DNA of 64,000 nt from Myxococcota bacterium. Its GTDB lineage: Bacteria > Myxococcota_A > UBA9160 > UBA6930. Every line of letters begins with the position of its first letter. The first letter of the stretch is position 1. This document shows positions 25,701-33,531 of this stretch, piece by piece. Below the pieces are notes generated by a model that ran no database searches, had not been told where the DNA came from, and worked only from the letters and a program-made list of their open reading frames with translations. Where the stretch lies: assembly GCA_028285625.1 (NCBI GenBank), contig JANQOX010000025.1, positions 394,461 through 458,460 on the forward strand, written 5' to 3'. Made by a program: the position numbers and the translations under genes.

Positions 25701-28700
25701 TTCCAGATCACCTTCACCCTGCCCGAGGGCAGCGACACGCTCAGCCTCGTAGACCAGCTTCCGACCAACCCGCCGGGCGTCCTGTCGCTGGTGAGCGCGC
25801 AGGTGGTGAGCGTGGGGGCGAACGTCGCGGGAATCTCGGTGGGAGATCTGCCCGCCGTCGCGGATGGCAACGGCGACGGGTTCGACGACCTCGCGACCTG
25901 GAACTTCGGCACGGTCACCAACACGCCGGACAATGTGGCCGACACCGACGACCAGGTGGTGGTCGAGGTCGTCGCGCGGCTCGAGGACATCCCCCAGAAC
26001 CGGCGCCGCGACGTCCTCACGAACACCGCCACCCTCAGCTGGGCCGCGGGCGATGCCTCGGACACCGAGCGGGTCGAGGTCGTAGAGCCCCTGCTGCGCG
26101 TGGCGAAGCGGGCCACGCCTTCGGTCGTCGATGGGGGCGACGTGGTGGACTACCGGGTGCGCGTGCGCCACAGCGGGGCCTCGCTGATGGATGCCTACGA
26201 CGTCGTCGTGGAGGACCTGCTGGCCGACCCGGACCTCACGCTGGTCGCGGGCAGCGTCACCACCACGGCTGGAACCATCGTCACGGGAAACGGCCCGGGC
26301 GACACGACGATCCGCGTGGATCTCTCGGTCCTGCCCCTCGGCACCATCGCGACGATCCGCTACCAGGCCCAGGTGAGCGCCACCGTCGCCAGCGGTGACG
26401 TGCTGCCGAATACCGCCGCCGCCGAATGGGACCAGATCCCCGGGCCCGGCGGCCGGGTCGGGCAGCACGATCGCACCGCCCAGGTCACGGTCTCGTCGCC
26501 CGACATCGCGAAGACCGTCGTCAGCACCTCGCGGGCCGATACCGGCACCGATCGCCTGGACCCGACCCTCGAGGACCTGGCGATCGGCGAAGAGGTCGTC
26601 TTCGAGGTGCGTCTCTCGCTCGCCGAGGGCACGACCCCCCTGATCCTGACCGACCAGCTGCCGGTCACGCCGGGCGTTCTCGGGTTCGTGAGTGGCGCGG
26701 TCACCTTCATCGGCGGAAACGTGAGCGGCGGAATCGCCCTGGGCCAGGCCCCCACCGCCACCAACGACACGAACGCGGATACGTTCCTCGACCAGATCAT
26801 CTGGGACTTCGGTTCCCTGGTGAACACCCCCGACGGCTCTCAAGACGCCAACGACGAAATCGCCGTCGAGATCCGCGCCCGGGTCGAGGACGTGCCCGCG
26901 AACACCAATGCGATCGCGCTGGTGAATACGGCGACCGCCGACTTCGGCACGGGAACGGCCCAGGACCAGGCGAGTGTCGAGGTGGTCGAGCCGGAGCTCA
27001 CGATCACCAAGACGCCGAGCTCCACCACCGTCGTGGGCGGAAACACCGTCACCTACACCGTCGATGTCGCGCACGACGCCGCTTCGAACATGACCGCCTA
27101 CGACCTCGTGATCGAGGACCCCTTCACGGACGGGCGACTCGCCTTGGTGGTGGGGAGCGTGACGACGACGCTGGGGACGGTCACCACGGGCAATACCGCA
27201 GGGGACACGACCGTTCGCGTGGACCTCGCGAGCCTCACGCTCACGCAAAACGTCCAGATCACGTTCGACGCGGTCGTTACGCCGCCGGTCTTCGTGGGCG
27301 ACACCATCCCGAACACCGCCGACCTCGACTGGGACGACCTGCCCGGCGCGGGGGGCCGCCCGGGTACCGATGACGCCTCGGCCGCGGTGGTCGTGGATAC
27401 GCCGACCGTGGAGAAGACGATCACCGACACGTCGGTGCCCGAGACGGGCACGGGGCAGGGCGACCCGACGATTCCCGACGTGGCCATCGGCGAAACCGTG
27501 ACGTACGAGCTCACGGCCTTCCTCGTGGATGGAGCCGACCAGGCGGTCCTGCTCATCGACCAGCTGCCGACGGGCCCGGAGATCATGAGCGTGGTGAGCG
27601 CGCGCGTGCTCTTCGTGGGCGCGGACATCACCGAGCAGGGCACGGGCAACCCCGTGCCCGCGCCCACGATCACGATCTCAGACACGAATACCGACGGCTT
27701 CGACGATCGCGTGACGTTCGACTTCGGAATCGTGACCAACCCCAACGACGGGGCGAGCGACGTGGACGACAGCATCGTCGTCGAGGTCGTGGCCCTGGTC
27801 GAAGATGCACCGGGCAACCTGAGCGGCGTGGTGCTGGAGAACACCCTCGACTTCGGCTCGGGGACGGACGACGACGACGAGCAGGTGGAGATCGTCGAGC
27901 CCGAGCTGGTGATCGACAAGAGCGCCGTACTCGGGGTGGATGGCCTGGTCACCTACACGGTGGTGGTGAGCCACGACCCGGCCTCGGTGGCTCCGGTCTT
28001 CGACCTGGTCGTCACCGACGACCTCGCCGATCCCAACCTCGCCCTCGTCGCGGGGACCGTCACGACGACCCGCGGCACCGTCGATCTCGGGAACACGGGT
28101 GGCGACACCACGATCGAGGTGGACGTGGGGCGCATGCTCCTCACCGAGTCCGTGACGATCACCTACCAGGCGCAGACCGCTGGAGCGACACCCGTCGACC
28201 TCACGATCGACAACACGGCCGTGGCCAACTGGAACACGGTCCCCGGCGGCGGGCGCGCCGACACCGATCAGGACACGGAGTCGATCGTCGTGGCCGTGCC
28301 CGAGGTCGACAAGGTGGTCGCGGACACCTCGATCCCGGAGACCGGGACGGGGCAGGGCGATCCTGCACTCGACGACCTGACGATCGGCGAAGAGGTGACG
28401 TCCCAGATCACGGTGACGGCGCCCGAGGGGCCCACCGACATCGTGCTCTCCGACCTGCTCCCCCTCGCACCCGGCGTCCTCGCACCGGTCAGCAGCCGCG
28501 TGGTCTCCATCGGCGCAGGCCTCAGCCTGGCCGGTGGGCCGGTGGACAGCGTCGGCGACTCGGGGACCGTCTCGGGATCGACCGTCACCTTCGACTTCGG
28601 CACCGTCACCAATGCGACCACCGACGACGCCATCACGCCCGACGACCTGATCGTCGTGGAGGTGGTCGCGGTGGTGACCGACGTCGCGGCCAACGTGGCG

Positions 28701-31700
28701 GGGCTCACCCTCACGAACCAGGCGCAGGTCGACTTCACGGGCCCGAAGGGCACGGGCAGCGATACGGACGATGCGCAGGTCGAACTCGTCGAGCCGGAAC
28801 TCGACATCCAGAAGACCGCGGCGCTCGCGGCCAACGGCGTGGTCGACTACACGCTGGTCGTGAGCCATCCGGGCGGTTCCTCCGCCCCTGCGTTCGACGT
28901 CGTGGTGACCGACCTGCTCGCCGACGCCGATCTGGCGCTGGTGGTCGGGACCGTGACCACGACACGTGGCACGGTGGCGCTCGGGAACACGCCGGGGGAC
29001 ACGACGATTCGGGTCGACGCCGGCACCCTGTTGCTGGGCGAGAGCGTGACCGTCACCTACCAAGGCATGGGTGTCGGGCTCGACGCGGTCGACACGGTCA
29101 TCGACAACACGGGACACGTGGACTGGGGCAGCAGCCCGGGCAACGGGCGCCCCGGTACCGACACCGACGACGCCCAGGTGATCCTTGCGATTCCCGAGGT
29201 GACGAAGGCCGTGTTCGACACGTCGATCCCCGAGACCGGGACCGGTCAGCACGACCCGGCGCTGCCCGATCTGACCGTGGGCGAGGAGGTCACGTTCGAG
29301 ATCGTGGTAGCGGCGCCGGAGGGCGATACCGCGATCGTGCTCACGGACGCGCTGCCCACGACTCCCGGCATCCTCACGCCGATCTCGGGTGCGGTGGTGG
29401 CCATCGGCGCCGGCCTCACGCTCTCGGGCCCGGTGAGCGCGGTGGGCGATCCGGGGGTGGTCGGCGGCGCGAACATCGTCTTCGACTTCGGCACCGTGAC
29501 GAACGCTTCGACCGACGACCTGGTGACGGCGGCCGACCAGATCGTGGTTCGCGTCGTCGGCCGGGTGGATGATCTGCCCGCGAACATGGACGCGGACCTC
29601 CTCACCAACACCGCGACCGTCGACTACACCGGGCCCAAGGGGTCGGGCAGCGAGAGCGACGCGGCCCAGGTGGAGATCGTCGAGCCTCTGCTCGAGATCG
29701 ACAAGACCGCCTCGGTCGGTGCCGACGGGCTCGTGACCTACACGCTCCAGATCACGCAGGACCCGGCTTCGACCGCCGCGGCCTTCGACGTGGTGGTGGC
29801 CGATGCGCTGGCCGACCCCAACCTCGACCTGATCGTCGGGAGCGTGACCACGACCCTCGGGACGGTCGCCCTCGGCAACACCGCCGGCGACACGACGGTG
29901 CGCGTCGAGGTTCCCACGCTGCTGCTCGGGCAGACCGTGACGGTGACCTACCAGGGCCAGGTCTCGGGCATCACCGCGGTCGATCTCGACGTCGCGAACA
30001 CCGGTCGGGTGGATTGGGGCAGCACGCCCGGCAACGGCCGCCCGGGGAACGACACCGACACCGAGATCGTGACGCTCGCCGCGCCCGAACTCGACAAGAT
30101 CGTGGCGGGCTCCTCCGTAGCCGAAACGGGGACGGCGCAGTTCGACCCCACGCTCGACGACCTGGTGATCGGCGAGCAGGTGCGGTTCGAGATCACGATC
30201 GCGGCGCCCGAGGGCCCCACCGACATCGTGCTCACGGACCTGCTGCCGACCTTCCCCGGCGTGCTGACCCCCGTCAGCAGTCAGGTGCTCGCGGTGGGCG
30301 GTGCGCTCACGCTCGGGGGGCCGGTGAGCATGGTCGGTGATCCGGGTCAGATCGTCGGCTTCAGCGTCGTATTCGACTTTGGAACGGTCACGAACGCCTC
30401 TACGGACGATGCGATCACGCCCGACGATCAGATCGTGGTGGAGGTCGTCGCGGAGGTCGCCGATGTCGGCGCCAACGCGGCCGGGGACGTGCTGACCAAC
30501 CGGGCCAATCTGACGTACGTCGGCCCCAAGGGCAGCGGCTCCGACAGCGACCAGGCCCAGGTCGAGGTCGTCGAGCCGGAACTCCTGGTGACCAAGGGCG
30601 TGAGCCCCACGGTGGTCGACCAGGGCGGGGTGGTCACCTACACGGTCGTGGTAGGCCATGGCCCCGACTCGACGGCGCCCCTGTTCGACGTGGTGGTGAC
30701 CGATCCGCTGGTCGCCGGCCTCGTGCTGCTCCCGGGCAGCGTGACGACCACGCTCGGCACCGTCGTCGTGGGCAACGGCCCCGGCGATGCGACGATCGAG
30801 GTTCAGATTGCGCGCCTGCTGCTCGAACCCACCGCGGAAGAGGCGACCATCCAGTACCAGGCGCGAGTCACCGGTCGCCCCGGTGCCAGCCTGCCGAACG
30901 TGGCCACGGTCGATCTCGACAGTCTCCCGGGCCCGGGCGGTCGGCCCGATCAGGGATCGGACGACGCGGTGGTTCGCGTTCGCCCGCTCGACCCGCCGCC
31001 CGTGGTGCCCCCCGAGCCGCCGAGCATCGTTCCTCCGGGCTTCGGCACCAACGTGTTCAACGATCAGAGCCTGAGTCCAACCGGAGAGCGGCTATTCGCC
31101 CGGCGCTTCTTCGAGTCGATCCGGCCGCCGCCGAGCCCCTGGACCCTCGACCCGATCTACAGCGGTGCGGCGCAGCCCGGGACCACCGTGCAGCTGCAGG
31201 TCGTGGACCGGCGGGGCGCGATCTCGACATCGCAGAGCGTCGTGGCGGACATGGGGGGCAACTGGATGCTGCGGCTTCCACACAGCGCCTCGGACGATGC
31301 CGCCCGCACGCTCGAGCAGGTGAACCCGCGGCTCCAGGGCAGCCAGCTGCTGCGCCTCTCCCACGTGCTCCCGGCCACCGGCGTCGGCCTGCTGGGCTTC
31401 CTGCCCGCCTCGCCCGAGGCCGACGTGGGCGCACGCTTCTTCGACGAGCCCTACCGGGTCCGCATGATCGAAACGCCGCCGATCTTCGACGCCGACCCGC
31501 AGGGGGGATCGAATCTGAGGACCTACTACGCACCCATCCTGAACCCCGGTCAGCACGTCGAGCGGCCCCCGACGCTCGACGGGGCCACCGCCCAGGTGGC
31601 CGACCATGCGTTGACCCTGCGCCAGCTCGGCGCCGAGGAGCCTCTGGAGTCCCTTGCCTGGAACAAGTTCAACGACGAGTTCCTCGCGGCGTCTGCAACC

Positions 31701-31715
31701 CCCGACAGCCGCTAG
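22788..31715 (+). CDS. Giant LEPR-XLL-like repeat protein, probable secreted adhesin/surface protein
   Basis: 2975 residues; the ATG at 22788 has AAGGTGG upstream (an in-frame GTG is at 22779). There is no classical signal peptide. The Arg-rich head (MRLPRWARRAKRT...) ends in LEARILLDA at residues 28-36, matching the LEPR-x-LL motif found at the start of many giant secreted proteins. Residues ~40-940 hold varied beta-sandwich domains with VDTLSENF, VDYLPLPLLD and SDTLPVGF segments. Six tandem ~300-residue modules follow, then a Pro-rich linker and a ~220-residue C-terminal domain. Modules are DUF11/isopeptide-type (D-x-L-P turns, A-T-V-x-W ends). Almost no cysteine. It probably forms a long surface fibre; neighbouring genes look like its export machinery. 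Confidence 0.88.
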   Translation: MRLPRWARRAKRTPPPRWLAGRGLAEALEARILLDAVPTVALDAPAEARVGETFQVSVTFENQDTDPGFAPFIDLVLPTTGVDGDDGVSFVSAQLQSGFSLSSTVLTFDAAGEALHPLAVDNADNPVVVTGTPGDTLLVLQLPFGSFVPGQTPVVADVTLQMSELADEGVALDIQARGGFALGCDPQDDPTSDPSTFSPFVTDAVVPTVFDIEKTSNVAEGETVTGPNHPVQWRLAVDIADGQTLTDFTLVDTLSENFAFVSLDSFTAGGVVVSTPPVGVPYEPGVDPVLEIEYASITGGPGTEDLVVLFTTFVPEDTFAGTPILDPVTGADTIATNNVAGDGTWDPIDPRDPIQTVNGADTGQVTAKASAIQKTNTLFVDNNAPGPSPGDIIQFTIDLQVSDFFTLGDLQLDDQFSDGLRFTSGGGFDPVFSVMERDGTFTSRPFGLGNVSVSGGDAATPVQSVQFAFSTALDAQPGHDDLLQGGLATGLPNQGPTTAQLVYYGEIQDAFDGATPGNPQIGQGDSFRNDAELEGTIRDNLAPGTPLGPLDPDDSNSEVGIPTGAIDKDVYAVNGVIGAPATVAPGDTLTFRIRYTLPLSSLEDYEIVDYLPLPLLDATTVTTFAGGAPSPVAPAAGTASYGPTDTFSLIAGAPDPTLVSDATVNTLTFDYGSFDTGANVASTIDLLFTLLIADVDFSDQLQLTNVSTAFENDTQLGTSDATAGAQFQYGQPELGVTKGVVATDNGAGAFTPGTVGPSGFTAPGSPGVRFVPVFGSTGLLANPVDSDLADVDAGDLVSFAIVIENTGTGRNGAFDIQVSDTLPVGFAIPTAGSGLNLTVTDGAGAAIAFTDLGGGIFGSGIELVDPGPTATPGALDPADPANGRNIAVITYDLELADTVAYEVDLTNTATVARFAALEGGANRAADLEDDATVSTAAPTLTKVVTSTSRPDTGSGQLDPTLEDLAIEEEVTFQITFTLPEGSDTLSLVDQLPTNPPGVLSLVSAQVVSVGANVAGISVGDLPAVADGNGDGFDDLATWNFGTVTNTPDNVADTDDQVVVEVVARLEDIPQNRRRDVLTNTATLSWAAGDASDTERVEVVEPLLRVAKRATPSVVDGGDVVDYRVRVRHSGASLMDAYDVVVEDLLADPDLTLVAGSVTTTAGTIVTGNGPGDTTIRVDLSVLPLGTIATIRYQAQVSATVASGDVLPNTAAAEWDQIPGPGGRVGQHDRTAQVTVSSPDIAKTVVSTSRADTGTDRLDPTLEDLAIGEEVVFEVRLSLAEGTTPLILTDQLPVTPGVLGFVSGAVTFIGGNVSGGIALGQAPTATNDTNADTFLDQIIWDFGSLVNTPDGSQDANDEIAVEIRARVEDVPANTNAIALVNTATADFGTGTAQDQASVEVVEPELTITKTPSSTTVVGGNTVTYTVDVAHDAASNMTAYDLVIEDPFTDGRLALVVGSVTTTLGTVTTGNTAGDTTVRVDLASLTLTQNVQITFDAVVTPPVFVGDTIPNTADLDWDDLPGAGGRPGTDDASAAVVVDTPTVEKTITDTSVPETGTGQGDPTIPDVAIGETVTYELTAFLVDGADQAVLLIDQLPTGPEIMSVVSARVLFVGADITEQGTGNPVPAPTITISDTNTDGFDDRVTFDFGIVTNPNDGASDVDDSIVVEVVALVEDAPGNLSGVVLENTLDFGSGTDDDDEQVEIVEPELVIDKSAVLGVDGLVTYTVVVSHDPASVAPVFDLVVTDDLADPNLALVAGTVTTTRGTVDLGNTGGDTTIEVDVGRMLLTESVTITYQAQTAGATPVDLTIDNTAVANWNTVPGGGRADTDQDTESIVVAVPEVDKVVADTSIPETGTGQGDPALDDLTIGEEVTSQITVTAPEGPTDIVLSDLLPLAPGVLAPVSSRVVSIGAGLSLAGGPVDSVGDSGTVSGSTVTFDFGTVTNATTDDAITPDDLIVVEVVAVVTDVAANVAGLTLTNQAQVDFTGPKGTGSDTDDAQVELVEPELDIQKTAALAANGVVDYTLVVSHPGGSSAPAFDVVVTDLLADADLALVVGTVTTTRGTVALGNTPGDTTIRVDAGTLLLGESVTVTYQGMGVGLDAVDTVIDNTGHVDWGSSPGNGRPGTDTDDAQVILAIPEVTKAVFDTSIPETGTGQHDPALPDLTVGEEVTFEIVVAAPEGDTAIVLTDALPTTPGILTPISGAVVAIGAGLTLSGPVSAVGDPGVVGGANIVFDFGTVTNASTDDLVTAADQIVVRVVGRVDDLPANMDADLLTNTATVDYTGPKGSGSESDAAQVEIVEPLLEIDKTASVGADGLVTYTLQITQDPASTAAAFDVVVADALADPNLDLIVGSVTTTLGTVALGNTAGDTTVRVEVPTLLLGQTVTVTYQGQVSGITAVDLDVANTGRVDWGSTPGNGRPGNDTDTEIVTLAAPELDKIVAGSSVAETGTAQFDPTLDDLVIGEQVRFEITIAAPEGPTDIVLTDLLPTFPGVLTPVSSQVLAVGGALTLGGPVSMVGDPGQIVGFSVVFDFGTVTNASTDDAITPDDQIVVEVVAEVADVGANAAGDVLTNRANLTYVGPKGSGSDSDQAQVEVVEPELLVTKGVSPTVVDQGGVVTYTVVVGHGPDSTAPLFDVVVTDPLVAGLVLLPGSVTTTLGTVVVGNGPGDATIEVQIARLLLEPTAEEATIQYQARVTGRPGASLPNVATVDLDSLPGPGGRPDQGSDDAVVRVRPLDPPPVVPPEPPSIVPPGFGTNVFNDQSLSPTGERLFARRFFESIRPPPSPWTLDPIYSGAAQPGTTVQLQVVDRRGAISTSQSVVADMGGNWMLRLPHSASDDAARTLEQVNPRLQGSQLLRLSHVLPATGVGLLGFLPASPEADVGARFFDEPYRVRMIETPPIFDADPQGGSNLRTYYAPILNPGQHVERPPTLDGATAQVADHALTLRQLGAEEPLESLAWNKFNDEFLAASATPDSR
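25608..30986 (+). repeat. Six in-frame ~900-bp coding repeats (DUF11-type module pairs)
   Basis: Each unit starts with a Lys-Val/Thr...TS-x-P-ETGTGQ-DP block. The Lys codons are at 25611, 26511, 27414, 28311, 29205 and 30096, spacings of 900, 903, 897, 894 and 891 bases. A unit has an A domain (LTD-LP...FDFGTVTN...VEVVEPEL) and a B domain (VTYTV-V-H...VTTT-GTV-LGNT-GDTTIRVD...). Copies 4-6 look most alike and carry TGPKGSGS. Confidence 0.92.
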
Positions 31716-33525
31716 CGAGCCCACGTCACTGGGGCGGGCTGCCGACGCGGTGCTCGCCTCGGCCGGTCCCGAACGGCTGGCGCGCCTGCTCGCGCTGCAG
31801 TGCGAACTGACGAACGCCCTGCGTGGGGTGGTGCTCGAACTGCCGCCGGATGGAGAGCCGACCGTCGCCGCGAGCTGGTCCGGGACGGCCGGCGCGGCCG
31901 ATCCGCCGTGGCTGGGCGAGGCGGCCCAGGCGCTGGCCGGGCGCGACGTCGGGGCGGGACCCGCGGCACTCGTGCGCAACGCCGAAGGTGAAGACAGCAC
32001 GCGGCATCTGCTGGTCCAACGCTGGCCCGACGATGCGGACACGTCACGCGGCGCCGCGATCGAAGTGGGTACCGATGGCGGGATCGTGCTCGCGCTGGCG
32101 GTGGAGCGCCTGGAACTCTCGTCACGCCTACTGTGGCTTCCCGAGCCGGGTCTCGGCGCCGAAACGCTTGCGGCCGTGGCCGAGGTCGCCGCCGCCTGCA
32201 ATGCAGCGCCAGACTTCGAGCTGGGTGCGGCGCGGCTGGTGGATCGGCTCGTGAGCCAGCTGGGCGCAGCCCGCACCTGGTTGGCCGTGGCCGAAGGCGA
32301 CGCCGCCCACATCGTGGCAGTGAGCCAGCTCAGGAGTTTCGACCGCAGTGAGAGCCGGGTGCGTGAACTCGAAGGGCTGCTGGCGGCCTGCGTCCGGACT
32401 CGAAGCGAAGTGGCGGTCCCACCGGGTGCCGGAGCCGGGCACGAGTCCGTGGCTGCCCATGCAGAAGGCCATGGGATCGCAGGTCTGATGCTGCTGCCCT
32501 GGGGCGAGCGGGACCCGTCGGGTTCACCGGCTGGCGCGTTGGCCGTCGAACTCGAACGGGCACCCACGGCGAGCGAACTGGCGACCTGCCGGCTGCTGCT
32601 CGAACTCGTGGGCGCGCCTCTGGCGCGGGCCGCACGGGAGGATGCGCCGCTTGCGACGCGCGCTCGCCGACGCCTTCGAGAGGTGGCCGCAGCCGCACGC
32701 ACCCCGAGGCATACGGGCTGGAAGATCGCGGGTGCCTTGTTGGCCGCGCTTCTGGCCTGGTCGCTGTTCGGGACGACCCACCGCAGGGTCGAGGCCCCGG
32801 TCTCGCTCGAGGCGGGCGAGCTGCGCGTGGTCTCGGCGCCCTTCGAGGGGAGACTCGCCGAATCCACCCTCGAACCCGGCGCCGTGGTCGAAGCCGGCGT
32901 GACCCGGATCGCGCGACTGGCCACCGACGAACTCGAACTCGAGCTGAGCCGCGCGCGTGCCGAGCAGGCGCGCATGCTCCAGGAAGCCCGGGTCGCGCGG
33001 GGCCGGAGCGACCCGGCGGCGGCCCGCGTCGCCGAACTCTCGGCGTCAAGGGCCGGCGCGCGCATGACCCTGCTCGAAGGCCGAATCGAACGGGCGGACG
33101 TGCTCGCGCCCGTGTCGGGCGTGCTCGTCAAGGGCGATCTGCGCCGCCGCATCGGCGCGCCGGTCGCGCGCGGCGAACCGATCGCGGAGGTCGCGCCGCT
33201 CGACTCGATGCGGGCCGAGCTCTACGTGGACGAGCACGACGTGGCCTTCGTGGCACCCGGCCAACGGGGCGAAGTACGCACCGCCGGCGCGCCCGGCCGC
33301 CCGATCGCCATCGAGGTGCTTCGGATCGACCCGCTGGCCGAGCCGCACGGGGGCCGAAACACCTTCCGGGTGATCGGGCGACTGCTTCCGGACGCCGATG
33401 GGCAACTGCCCGAGGTCATGCCGGGCACCCAGGGAGCCGCCAGGGTGGAGGCCGGAGAAGGCCGCCCCCTCCAGGTCTGGCTGCGCCCGCTCACCACGCG
33501 CGCGCGTCTCTGGCTCTGGCGGTAG
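31654..33525 (+). CDS. GAF-like domain + membrane helix + HlyD-type adaptor fusion
   Basis: Up to 623 residues. The TTG at 31654 overlaps the giant gene by 62 bases; a GTG at 31750 is an alternative start. Residues ~30-330 form a cytoplasmic region with two GAF-like halves (the second starts near FELGAARLVDRLVSQLGA and ends ALAVELERAPT). One membrane helix lies at ~354-372 (WKIAGALLAALLAWSLFG). A periplasmic HlyD-like part follows: a lipoyl half-motif (RVVSAPFEGRLAESTLEPGAVVEAG), a short helical hairpin and barrel (APVSGVLVKGD, AELYVDEHDV). It resembles membrane-fusion proteins of type 1 secretion but with a sensor-like head. It probably bridges the inner-membrane motor and the TolC channel. 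Confidence 0.85.
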   Translation: MPGTSSTTSSSRRLQPPTAASEPTSLGRAADAVLASAGPERLARLLALQCELTNALRGVVLELPPDGEPTVAASWSGTAGAADPPWLGEAAQALAGRDVGAGPAALVRNAEGEDSTRHLLVQRWPDDADTSRGAAIEVGTDGGIVLALAVERLELSSRLLWLPEPGLGAETLAAVAEVAAACNAAPDFELGAARLVDRLVSQLGAARTWLAVAEGDAAHIVAVSQLRSFDRSESRVRELEGLLAACVRTRSEVAVPPGAGAGHESVAAHAEGHGIAGLMLLPWGERDPSGSPAGALAVELERAPTASELATCRLLLELVGAPLARAAREDAPLATRARRRLREVAAAARTPRHTGWKIAGALLAALLAWSLFGTTHRRVEAPVSLEAGELRVVSAPFEGRLAESTLEPGAVVEAGVTRIARLATDELELELSRARAEQARMLQEARVARGRSDPAAARVAELSASRAGARMTLLEGRIERADVLAPVSGVLVKGDLRRRIGAPVARGEPIAEVAPLDSMRAELYVDEHDVAFVAPGQRGEVRTAGAPGRPIAIEVLRIDPLAEPHGGRNTFRVIGRLLPDADGQLPEVMPGTQGAARVEAGEGRPLQVWLRPLTTRARLWLWR

Positions 33526-33531
33526 GCGCCG

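Noticed and set aside
23379-30659. Very long minus-strand open frames (1289 and 993 codons) opposite the giant gene
   Set aside because: They are made of codons mirrored from a low-stop, GC-rich repetitive gene, are rich in Arg/His/Gly without fold features, and have no start context. The plus-strand frame shows clear repeated domains.
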